Source of the DNA: Bacteroidota bacterium
GTDB lineage: Bacteria > Bacteroidota > Rhodothermia > Balneolales > Balneolaceae
Assembly (NCBI GenBank): GCA_009909035.1
Contig: JAAAOB010000167.1
Location: 1-41,537, forward strand
Length of the DNA stretch: 41,537 nucleotides
Direction: 5' to 3'
Shown here: positions 32,238-40,029 of the stretch, piece after piece
How positions within the stretch are numbered: the stretch's first letter is position 1
Layout: every line of letters starts with the position of its first letter
The notes under the pieces: generated by a model
Seen by the model: only the letters and a program-made list of their open reading frames with translations
Told to the model about the DNA's origin: nothing
Databases searched by the model: none
Translations under genes and position numbers: made by a program

Positions 32238-33440
32238 CTAACCATGGGTTTCAGCTGCGTCTGGCTGGCCAACGGGTTGTTCAGCCGTCTTGAACAGGTA
32301 CACAATAATAATCCCAAACAGTACGGCATACACGGTTGAAAACTGGAACAGAACCGTTAAGGAGTACATCTCACTAAAGAAACCGATCACATTGGCGCTG
32401 AATCCAAAGCCGAGCTGCAGGGCAGCCACCATAAAGCCCGATACAACCGCCGAGTGCTGCGGAAACTCATCGGTAGAGGCGCTGACGGACTGCGGAAACA
32501 GAAATGAGATGGCCAGTCCGCCAACAGCCATGGCCGCCAGGTAGAGAATCTCGGTATCGGCCAGTGGCGTAAAAAAGAAGACGGTAGCAAGCAAAAACGG
32601 TGTAATTGCAAATATCAGGCGGGTTGAATACCTGAGTGCAAACAGGGCAAAAAGAACCCGACCAAAGGCCACGAATCCCCAAAAGAGTGAAAGGCCCAGC
32701 GAGGCCTTTGCCACAGAGAGGCCTCCTTCCTGCTCTAAAAAGACCGATCCCCAGCTTCCGAATGTGGCTTCGCAGGCACCATAGAAAAATACCGCTACCA
32801 CATACATCCAGAGGCGGGCGGGTACTTTAAATCCTTTCGAACGCTCCTCTTTTTGCTGGAGCGTCTCTTTTATTTCAAGGGGTAACACAAAGGTAAACAG
32901 CACGAGCAGCAACAGGATGGCCGCGGCAAGAAAGGGTGCTCCCCACCAGATTGAAATCCCTGTAAAGTAACTAACCAGCAACGGAGAGGTAGCTGTACCG
33001 ATGCCCAGGAAAAAGTGGAGCCCCGTTACCGCCGATGATTCGTTTCCCTCAAAGAGCTGGTAGGCAAATGGGTTGAGAGCGGTAATCGCAAAGCCAAATC
33101 CGCCACCTAAAAAAGCGGTGGCCATCAAAATAACGATATATGCAACGGTTTGAGAATGTATCAGCCAGTGACTTCCGCCCAGCAGCAACATGGACGCGGC
33201 CGACAGCATCAGGCCGATCAGTAAGACCTTTTTCATGCTGATTTTATCGGCCAGTTTAGGGGCCAGTAGTGATGAAAGTATCGCGGTTATGATTTGAGGG
33301 GTAAAGATGCTGCCGAACTGACCGCCGGTAAAGCCGTGAAATTCCGGATCTGTAAGAATACTTCCCGCTCCGGGAAACATGATCAGCGCCACTCCCGTCA
33401 TAAAGCCGCCGGCGTAGATTGCAAGTACTTTTTTCATCAT
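32238..33440 (-). CDS. MFS transporter, FucP-like group
   Basis: A 400-residue permease with twelve helices. Start at ATG 33440 or 33437 (MMKK). It has GGFMTGVALIMFPGAG in helix 1, LADKISMKK after helix 2, and the helix 4-5 GFGFAITALNPFAYQLF segment, which recall the FucP/FHS-type sugar:H+ symporters, though the match is loose. It is separated from the debranching-enzyme gene by 95 bp containing a hairpin element. A carbohydrate substrate is the natural guess given neighbours. Confidence 0.8.
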   Translation of the reverse strand: MMKKVLAIYAGGFMTGVALIMFPGAGSILTDPEFHGFTGGQFGSIFTPQIITAILSSLLAPKLADKISMKKVLLIGLMLSAASMLLLGGSHWLIHSQTVAYIVILMATAFLGGGFGFAITALNPFAYQLFEGNESSAVTGLHFFLGIGTATSPLLVSYFTGISIWWGAPFLAAAILLLLVLFTFVLPLEIKETLQQKEERSKGFKVPARLWMYVVAVFFYGACEATFGSWGSVFLEQEGGLSVAKASLGLSLFWGFVAFGRVLFALFALRYSTRLIFAITPFLLATVFFFTPLADTEILYLAAMAVGGLAISFLFPQSVSASTDEFPQHSAVVSGFMVAALQLGFGFSANVIGFFSEMYSLTVLFQFSTVYAVLFGIIIVYLFKTAEQPVGQPDAAETHG

Positions 33441-33477
33441 AAACTAACTCGATTATGTAATCCGATTGAGAATGATT

Positions 33478-33508
33478 TCTCCCCTAATAAGGGGAGATTA
33501 CGAGGGGT
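33478..33508. repeat. REP-like palindromic element between the debranching enzyme and MFS genes
   Basis: TCTCCCC (33478-33484) and GGGGAGA (33491-33497) flank the loop TAATAA and are followed by TTACGAGGGGTGT. A hairpin plus GAGGGGTGT ending is the same plan as the segment inside the kinase at 28395-28460. On the minus strand it lies just after the debranching-enzyme start side (upstream of 33536's partner) and could also reduce read-through. Confidence 0.5.
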
Positions 33509-33535
33509 GTTCAAGTTCATCTGTTTTTCAATTTT

Positions 33536-35479
33536 TTATTGGGCTGAGGCAAGTTTTGCCATTTTTAAGAGTGCCCCAATCGACCATGCCTGCTGAATGG
33601 TTCCGCGTTCGTCTCCTGGGTCCCCGCCATCAAAAATTTCCGAGACCCCGTGCAGGCAGCCCTCTTCATAAAAATGCGTTTGTAGTAATTCCATCTCTTT
33701 TGCAATAAGCGCCCTGTTTTTGGGTGTACCGCCATGGATCCGTAACCACGCGGTGAAGTAATCTCCAAGCATAAAGGGCCAGATGGTTCCCTGGTGATAG
33801 GCGTGATCGCGCTCCCAGGCATCTCCTTTGTAAACCGGTTTAAAGTCGGGGTGAGTCTCATTGAGCGTCCTCAGACCGTATGGAGTGTACAGCTCATCAG
33901 AAACAATCTTCAGCACCTTCGTTTCCTGTTTTTTGTTCAGCAAACGGAATGGCAGGCTAAGTACGTAGACCTGGTTGGGCCGGATCGAATCATCCACAGA
34001 TTCCCCGGGTATTACCACATCATTCAGGTATCCATCGGCATTCAGAAAATAGGTTCTGAAATTTTTCTTCAGTTTCTTGGCCGACTCTTGTACCTCTTCT
34101 GAAAGATCCGTTTTCACTCCCGTATCCTTTTCAAACTCCGTGTAGATCTTCAAGGCGTTATACCATAGCGCCTGAATCTCAACGGGACAACCGTGTCGGG
34201 GAGTGACTACTTTATCACCCACCCGTGCATCCATCCAGGTAAGTTGCGAAATTCCTTTTCCGCCAAAAATAAATCCTTCGCTGGTCTGGTGAATATTGAA
34301 GCGGGTTCCGTTTATGTGATGCCTTATAATGTCAGACAGATCCTCCATGGTCTCTTCAACAAAATCAGCATCATCAAACTGCTGATGGTATTTGTACAGA
34401 ACCACAAACAGCCACAGGGTGGCATCGATGGTGTTGTACTCCGGCTCATCAGTTTCCGAATCGGGAAAGCGATTGGGCAGCATGCCCTTGTCGATATATT
34501 TAAGGAAGGTTTGAAGGATAGACTTACTCACCTCCTGCTTGCCGGTTTCGATGCAGAGCGGAATCACGGCAATCATCGTGTCCCGTCCCCAGTCGGTAAA
34601 CCAGTGATAACCGGCCAGCAGCGAATGGCTGTCTGTCGATTTTCTATTTACAACAAACTGATTGGCTGATACCAGAAGGTCGTTTATGAATTTGTTTTCA
34701 GACGTTTTCAAATTATTCAGCCGGCCTGTTTCATTCTTCTGCCACTGACCAAAATTCTGATTTTTAGCGTTCTCCCGGAGTGAGAGAGAAACATAGGTTG
34801 TTTGGCCGGCTTTCAGTTGAATTCGGATCGTACCAATGGAACACAAATCTTCGGATGCATCCAATCCGCGATAGGCTTCTTTTTCATAAAACAGATCCTT
34901 AAACCATGTTGTCTCCGGCACAAATTCTCCGTCATGCGTGATGTAAACCGGGACCGATCCATATTCAGGATGAATTTTGATATAGCCCTCTTCCGGTTCG
35001 GTATAAAAATCAGTTTGAGGATTTTCTTGAAGCAGTCCGTGATAGTCGCGATAATTGAGCATCGGATTCAGTTCCAGCAGAATATCTTTACGCCCTTCAT
35101 TTTTATACCCGATGACGGTGGTATTTCTTCCGTACACCATAAACACCGTTTTGGATAGGCTGAATTGATTATTACCCCAGATGGTTTTGGGGAACGGATC
35201 TCTCTCAAACGACTCAAAATATTGGTATCCGTTTGGATGAATGACATCACTGTAATTATTGGTTCCCAGCTCAAAATGTTCATCGCCTGTGTGAACCGTC
35301 TCATCCAGCTTTGAAACCAGCACTTTACGGTCGGTCGGCGGATTAAACGATGCAACCAACAGCCCGTGATACCGGCGAGTATTACACCCGTGCACGGTGG
35401 ATGATGCGTAGCTGCCAAGCCCGTTGGTTACGATCCACTCTTTGGATGCCAGTGACTCCTGCAATTCCGGTTTGTGCAT
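33536..35479 (-). CDS. Glycogen debranching enzyme / amylo-alpha-1,6-glucosidase (GH133-like)
   Basis: A 647-residue two-domain enzyme. The N-terminal beta domain (about 1-270) carries the signature KEWIVTNGLGSYASSTV with TRRYHGLLVA. The C-terminal (alpha/alpha)6 barrel (about 275-640) has GYHWFTDWGRDTMI, LPNRFPDSETDEPEYNTIDATLW and the HQGTIWPFMLGDYF segment. Such proteins remove alpha-1,6-linked glucose from branched glucans, and relatives act on small alpha-glucosides. No signal peptide, so it works in the cytoplasm. It begins 9 nt after the stop of the GH63 gene, so the two are made together. No glycogen synthase or phosphorylase is near. Confidence 0.88.
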   Translation of the reverse strand: MHKPELQESLASKEWIVTNGLGSYASSTVHGCNTRRYHGLLVASFNPPTDRKVLVSKLDETVHTGDEHFELGTNNYSDVIHPNGYQYFESFERDPFPKTIWGNNQFSLSKTVFMVYGRNTTVIGYKNEGRKDILLELNPMLNYRDYHGLLQENPQTDFYTEPEEGYIKIHPEYGSVPVYITHDGEFVPETTWFKDLFYEKEAYRGLDASEDLCSIGTIRIQLKAGQTTYVSLSLRENAKNQNFGQWQKNETGRLNNLKTSENKFINDLLVSANQFVVNRKSTDSHSLLAGYHWFTDWGRDTMIAVIPLCIETGKQEVSKSILQTFLKYIDKGMLPNRFPDSETDEPEYNTIDATLWLFVVLYKYHQQFDDADFVEETMEDLSDIIRHHINGTRFNIHQTSEGFIFGGKGISQLTWMDARVGDKVVTPRHGCPVEIQALWYNALKIYTEFEKDTGVKTDLSEEVQESAKKLKKNFRTYFLNADGYLNDVVIPGESVDDSIRPNQVYVLSLPFRLLNKKQETKVLKIVSDELYTPYGLRTLNETHPDFKPVYKGDAWERDHAYHQGTIWPFMLGDYFTAWLRIHGGTPKNRALIAKEMELLQTHFYEEGCLHGVSEIFDGGDPGDERGTIQQAWSIGALLKMAKLASAQ

Positions 35480-35488
35480 AATGAACTC

Positions 35489-38140
35489 CTATTCTGCGGG
35501 GTGATTGTGAATTCGATCGATCAGTTCCGCAACGATTCCTGTCCAGCCGGTTTGATGCGAGGCACCAACGCCGCGGCCGTTATCGCCATGGAAATATTCA
35601 TAAAAGAGAATCAGATCGTTGAAATCGGGGTTCTCCTGGTAGATGTCATGAAGCGCATGAACCGGTCGTTCTCCCGTTTCATCTTTTTCAAAAATCGAGA
35701 TGATATTTTTTGAAATATCTTCTGCAATCAGGTCAAGGTTTTTCTTTTTGTTCGCATCATATGGGCAATTTACAAGACACTCATCTCCGTAAAACCGGTG
35801 GAACTCTTTCAGGGATTGAATTAACATGTAATTCATGGGGGTCCAGATGGGGCCTCTCCAGTTTGAATTTCCGCCAAACAGCCCAGTTCGTGATTCGGCC
35901 GGCTCGTACTTTAAATCAAAATGCTGACCATCAATAGTAACCACATACGGTTCTTCGTGAACTTTTGATATGGAGCGTATTCCGTACGGTGAGTAGAACT
36001 CTTCTTCACTCAACAGGGCATTTAATATATCGGGAAGGCGATCGCCCGAAACGATGGACAACAGCATATCCCCGTCCTCATCAAACGAGTCGATCACGAG
36101 ATGACGGTGATTTTCTTGCCTATATTTTCGAAACCATTTCAGCCTTCTGGTAAAATCCGGAAGTTTTTCGAGGTACTCTTTTTTTACCTCGAGTGTTGCA
36201 AACAGGGTCGTAAGTCCCACCAGCGATCTCACCTTGAGCGGTATCCTCCTGCCGTCGGGCATCACCAGTACATCATAGAAAAAGCCGTCTTTGTAATCTA
36301 AACAATCATCATGTTCGATTTCGAGTGTGTTGATGGCTTCAGCGATGTACACAAAATGTTCCAAAAATTTAGTGGCAACATCTTCAAACCCAACCGGATC
36401 GTCCTGGGCAATTTCAAGCGCCATCTCGAGCATGTTGAGGCAGTACATGGCCATCCAACTTGTGCCATCGGCCTGTTCCAGGTGTCCGCCGCCGGGAATT
36501 TCGGCACTGCGGTCAAACACTCCGATGTTGTCGAGCCCTAAAAACCCACCTTCAAACACATTATTGTCGTTCTCGTCCTTGCGGTTTACCCACCAGGTAA
36601 AGTTGATCATCAGTTTTTGGAATACCCTTTTCAGAAAATCGGTATCACCGGTTCCTGTTTTCTCTTTTTCCATTTTGTACACCTGCAGGCATGCCCACGC
36701 GTGCACCGGCGGATTTACATCCCCGAACGCCCACTCATAAGCCGGAATCTGACCATTGGGTTTCATGTACCACTCCCTCAAAAACAGAATCAACTGATCT
36801 TTTGCAAACTGCATATCCAGCATGGCAAGCGGCACGCAGTGAAAGGCGAGATCCCAGGCCGCGTACCAGGGATATTCCCATTTATCGGGCATGGAAATGA
36901 TATCGCGGTTGTTCAGGGTTCGCCAGTCCGAATTTCTGCCGTGCTTGCGTCCTTCGGGAGGCGGCATCTGACCCTCATCGCCATCCAGCCATTGCGGAAT
37001 GTCGATGTAATAAAACTGTTTGGTCCAAAGCATCCCGGCAAACGCCTGCCGCTGGATCTTTTTGTGATCTTCATTTCCACCGGTTGTAAACTGGGCATAA
37101 AATTCATCCGCCTCTTTCAGCCTTTCCTCAAACACCCGGTCAAATGATGTTTTGAGTGGGTTTTTACTGTATTTCTTTTTCGAAAGCCTCAGGCGGATCT
37201 CTTTTTCTTCTTTTCCTTTTAACTGAATCTTGTAAAGCGGCGAAAATTTGGTCCCGGACTCCACACCTTCAAAAGCCGTAAAGTCCCCGCTTACAACCGC
37301 ATCGTTGATACTGTCTTTCACCCGTTCGGTTGGGTTGGGCTGATCGAACAGCCGGCTGACATTGGTTTCATTTTCTGCAAAGAGCAGTTTCTCGGCCGCA
37401 TCACAGTAAACGTGATACTCTTTCAGCTTTGGATGAGTGGCTTTTATCTCAGAATACGTGGAGCTCTCTTTCAGCAGCTCTAATGAAGGGCGCTCATCCA
37501 TTAGTCCAAAGCTCCAGCGATTGGTAAACCAGAGAGTGGGCATCAGGGTGATTTCTGCGGCATCCTCCGATTTATTGGCTATCGTAACTTTAACCAGGAT
37601 ATCATCCTCATCCGCTTTGGCGTATTCGGTGAACACATCAAAATAGTTGTTATCATCAAACACACCGCTGTCTAGAATCTCATACTCGTGTTCATCGATC
37701 GATCTTTCCCGGTTTACACGAGCAAGTTCATCGTAGGGAAATTCACTCTGGGGATATTTGTAGAGGTGTTTCATGTAGGAATGCGTGGGTGTGCTGTCGA
37801 GATAGTAGTAGAGCTCCTTCACATCCTCGCCATGATTACCCTCGGGACCGGTTAGCCCAAACAGCCGCTCTTTGATAATCGGGTCTTTCCCGTTCCACAT
37901 GGCCACGCAAAAATTGAGATTGCAGTCGTCATCGGTAATACCGGCTATGCCGTCTTCGCCCCAGCGGTAGACGCGGCTTCGGGCGTGATCGTGGGGAAAA
38001 TAGTCCCAGGCTTCGCCATGTTCGCTGTAGTCTTCCCGAACGGTGCCCCATTGTCTTTCGCTTAGATACGGCCCCCACCGCAGCCAGTCAGCAGATTCAT
38101 TGTAGTGTGCGTCAAGTCTCTTTTGTTCTTCTGTTGCCAT
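35489..38140 (-). CDS. GH63-family glucosidase (MGH1-like)
   Basis: An 883-residue cytoplasmic enzyme. The N-terminal RLDAHYNESADWLRWGPYLSERQWGTVREDYS segment and the later SRVYRWGEDG are hallmarks of the bacterial GH63 group. Its (alpha/alpha)6 barrel has WYAAWDLAFHCVPLAML, where the Asp is the probable general acid, NWRGPIWTPMNYML, and the C-terminal GASHQTGWTG. GH63 enzymes are inverting exo-acting alpha-glucosidases; close relatives cleave glucosylglycerate or mannosylglycerate, so a compatible-solute glycoside is a possible substrate beside alpha-glucans. It lies 20 bp after the SDR gene and 9 bp before the debranching-type enzyme, within a tight operon. Confidence 0.85.
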   Translation of the reverse strand: MATEEQKRLDAHYNESADWLRWGPYLSERQWGTVREDYSEHGEAWDYFPHDHARSRVYRWGEDGIAGITDDDCNLNFCVAMWNGKDPIIKERLFGLTGPEGNHGEDVKELYYYLDSTPTHSYMKHLYKYPQSEFPYDELARVNRERSIDEHEYEILDSGVFDDNNYFDVFTEYAKADEDDILVKVTIANKSEDAAEITLMPTLWFTNRWSFGLMDERPSLELLKESSTYSEIKATHPKLKEYHVYCDAAEKLLFAENETNVSRLFDQPNPTERVKDSINDAVVSGDFTAFEGVESGTKFSPLYKIQLKGKEEKEIRLRLSKKKYSKNPLKTSFDRVFEERLKEADEFYAQFTTGGNEDHKKIQRQAFAGMLWTKQFYYIDIPQWLDGDEGQMPPPEGRKHGRNSDWRTLNNRDIISMPDKWEYPWYAAWDLAFHCVPLAMLDMQFAKDQLILFLREWYMKPNGQIPAYEWAFGDVNPPVHAWACLQVYKMEKEKTGTGDTDFLKRVFQKLMINFTWWVNRKDENDNNVFEGGFLGLDNIGVFDRSAEIPGGGHLEQADGTSWMAMYCLNMLEMALEIAQDDPVGFEDVATKFLEHFVYIAEAINTLEIEHDDCLDYKDGFFYDVLVMPDGRRIPLKVRSLVGLTTLFATLEVKKEYLEKLPDFTRRLKWFRKYRQENHRHLVIDSFDEDGDMLLSIVSGDRLPDILNALLSEEEFYSPYGIRSISKVHEEPYVVTIDGQHFDLKYEPAESRTGLFGGNSNWRGPIWTPMNYMLIQSLKEFHRFYGDECLVNCPYDANKKKNLDLIAEDISKNIISIFEKDETGERPVHALHDIYQENPDFNDLILFYEYFHGDNGRGVGASHQTGWTGIVAELIDRIHNHPAE

Positions 38141-38160
38141 AAAATAGTCTCTTTAAAAAT

Positions 38161-38982
38161 TTACCCGTTTTCAGTGAACCCTGGATAGCACGTCATGCCA
38201 CCATCGATAAAAATGGTGGACCCATTGATATAGTCCGACTCGTCGGAGGCCAGCCAGGCTGCAGCCGACCCAATATCGGAAGGTTCGCCGATACGGTTAT
38301 AGGGTATCAGTTCGTTGAGTTTGTTCAGTGCCTCCGGTGTTTCCCACGCCTCCCGGTTGATGGGGGTCTTAATCGCTCCCGGCGCAATGCTGTTTGCACG
38401 CACCTTCATCGGGCCGTACTCCTGCGTAATCGTCTGCATCAGCATCACAATGGCACCTTTTGAAGCGGCATAGTTGGCGTGTCCCGCCCATGGTATCTTT
38501 TCATGAACCGAACTGATGGTGATGATTTTGCCTAAAGCGGCAGAGACCTCGGGCCGCATTCCCCGCCGTAAAAATTCTCGAATTCCTTCCCTTGCACAGA
38601 GGAACTGACCGGTCAGGTTCACATCAATCACTTGCTGCCACGCATCCAGCGGCATCTCATGCAAGGGATAATCCTTCTGTATCCCCGCATTCGGAACCAC
38701 GATATCCACAGTCCCGAAGTGATCCACCGCTTTCTTGAACATCGCTTGCACTTCATCTTCCTTGGTCACATCACATTTGAATGGGATCGCCTGACCGCAA
38801 ATTTTATCATCACAGATATCGTTCGCCACCTCCTCCGCAGCTTCGGGATCGGTGATGTAGTTGATAATAACATTCGCTCCATCGCGGCCGATGGATGTTG
38901 CAATCGCCTTGCCGATCCCGGAATTAGCTCCGGTCACAATGGCTGTTTGTCCTGTGAGTCGTTTGTTTGGTTTTTGATACAT
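38161..38982 (-). CDS. SDR family oxidoreductase, glucose 1-dehydrogenase-like
   Basis: A 273-residue classical short-chain dehydrogenase. The cofactor motif TGANSGIG is at 17-24, NAG at 98-100, the catalytic Ser158 in ITISS, and Tyr171 and Lys175 in YAASK. The C-terminal DGGMTCYPGF is the ending typical of Bacillus glucose 1-dehydrogenases (DGGMT-YPSF), so oxidation of glucose or a related aldose to the lactone is the leading guess. It lies 21 bp after the VOC gene and 20 bp before the GH63 gene, which could supply free glucose. Confidence 0.85.
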   Translation of the reverse strand: MYQKPNKRLTGQTAIVTGANSGIGKAIATSIGRDGANVIINYITDPEAAEEVANDICDDKICGQAIPFKCDVTKEDEVQAMFKKAVDHFGTVDIVVPNAGIQKDYPLHEMPLDAWQQVIDVNLTGQFLCAREGIREFLRRGMRPEVSAALGKIITISSVHEKIPWAGHANYAASKGAIVMLMQTITQEYGPMKVRANSIAPGAIKTPINREAWETPEALNKLNELIPYNRIGEPSDIGSAAAWLASDESDYINGSTIFIDGGMTCYPGFTENG

Positions 38983-39003
38983 AGGTTTTTTCTTTCTCGT
39001 TAT

Positions 39004-40029
39004 TTAATGTTGCACAACCAGCACCGCGTGTCCATCGGCATCTCTGAGAATAAATCCAGACTGGTATGGGAGTGGTGATGATTCAAGATTTACGATTTCT
39101 GTAGAGAGTATATCGTACGTTCCCAGTGCCGCTTGAAAGACCTGTTCAATATCATCCACAACCACGGTGGTATGCCAGTGCCAAAGATCAGATGGACGGC
39201 TCGTTTGTGGATAGGGCCTGCCGCCGGGCGGGGTTACGTACTCCAGGAACTCCACACCCATTCCACTTTCTGCAGCCAGGCCGGTGATATCCAGCCGGGC
39301 ACCAAACACCTGGTTCAGATGTTCCTGCTCTGTTCCAAAATTTTCGCTTGATCCCATCACGTCAAGCCCAAGAAGTTCGTCATAAAATTCTTTTTGATGA
39401 TCTGTGTTTGAAACAGCAATGGCGGTATGATCGATGCCAAGGTACAGATCATTGGTTTGCTGTTGCCACCGTGGATTTCCCTTGTCTTCGGGAAACCAGA
39501 TCAGTTCCAGATTATGGCCGTCGGGATCACGAAAATAGAACGCTTTGATTCCGGCGGCAGCGGGAATGGTTTCAGGCAGGGTTTGCGGAAAGGTCGAGAC
39601 GTGCGTCACGTCGTGGTTTCTCAATCCGGCGTATGCCTCTTCCATGTCGGATACCACAATCGCGATATGCTGAAACCAGAGGTCGTTGCTCCTGGAGTCT
39701 GCCGGAATTTTACGGCCATCAATCATTTCAAACTCCTGCAGGTAGATCAATTCATCACCCAGTTTAAGCTCCACAAAGCTAACGATGCTGCTTTTGCTGC
39801 CGGTGCCATAGAGTGCCGCTACTGTTTTTCTGTTGAGGGTAAACCGCCCGCTTTCCCGAAACGGCAACACCTCGGTATAAAACGGAACAATTTCATCCAG
39901 ATCAGACACCGTAATGGTTACCGATTCTACATCCAGGGCCGGCTGCGAGACGCCATTTGAACTGACGCCAAAAACAGTAATTACCAGTATCGAAAGCCAC
40001 AACGTGTGTCGTTTCAAATAACCGATCAT
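39004..40029 (-). CDS. Exported protein with two VOC (glyoxalase/dioxygenase) domains
   Basis: A 341-residue protein with a signal peptide (1-29, ending SNGVSQ). Two vicinal-oxygen-chelate domains follow: domain 1 (about 33-178, VESVTITVSDLDE to FRDPDGHNLELIWF) and domain 2 (about 197-340, LGIDHTAIAVSNTD to RDADGHAVLVVQH). Metal-ligand type residues are present (His125 area in WFQHIAIVV, Glu in NLELIW, and the His of IDHTAIAV), but the last domain ends ADGHAVLVV, without the usual Glu. Its start overlaps the GMC stop by ATGA, a strong coupling. VOC proteins include isomerases, lyases and dioxygenases; the reaction here is unknown. Export of such a protein is uncommon. Confidence 0.78.
   Translation of the reverse strand: MIGYLKRHTLWLSILVITVFGVSSNGVSQPALDVESVTITVSDLDEIVPFYTEVLPFRESGRFTLNRKTVAALYGTGSKSSIVSFVELKLGDELIYLQEFEMIDGRKIPADSRSNDLWFQHIAIVVSDMEEAYAGLRNHDVTHVSTFPQTLPETIPAAAGIKAFYFRDPDGHNLELIWFPEDKGNPRWQQQTNDLYLGIDHTAIAVSNTDHQKEFYDELLGLDVMGSSENFGTEQEHLNQVFGARLDITGLAAESGMGVEFLEYVTPPGGRPYPQTSRPSDLWHWHTTVVVDDIEQVFQAALGTYDILSTEIVNLESSPLPYQSGFILRDADGHAVLVVQH

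Noticed and set aside
36617-37147. 176-codon plus-strand frame opposite the GH63 gene
   Set aside because: Shadow of the GH63 reading frame; no domain or signal.
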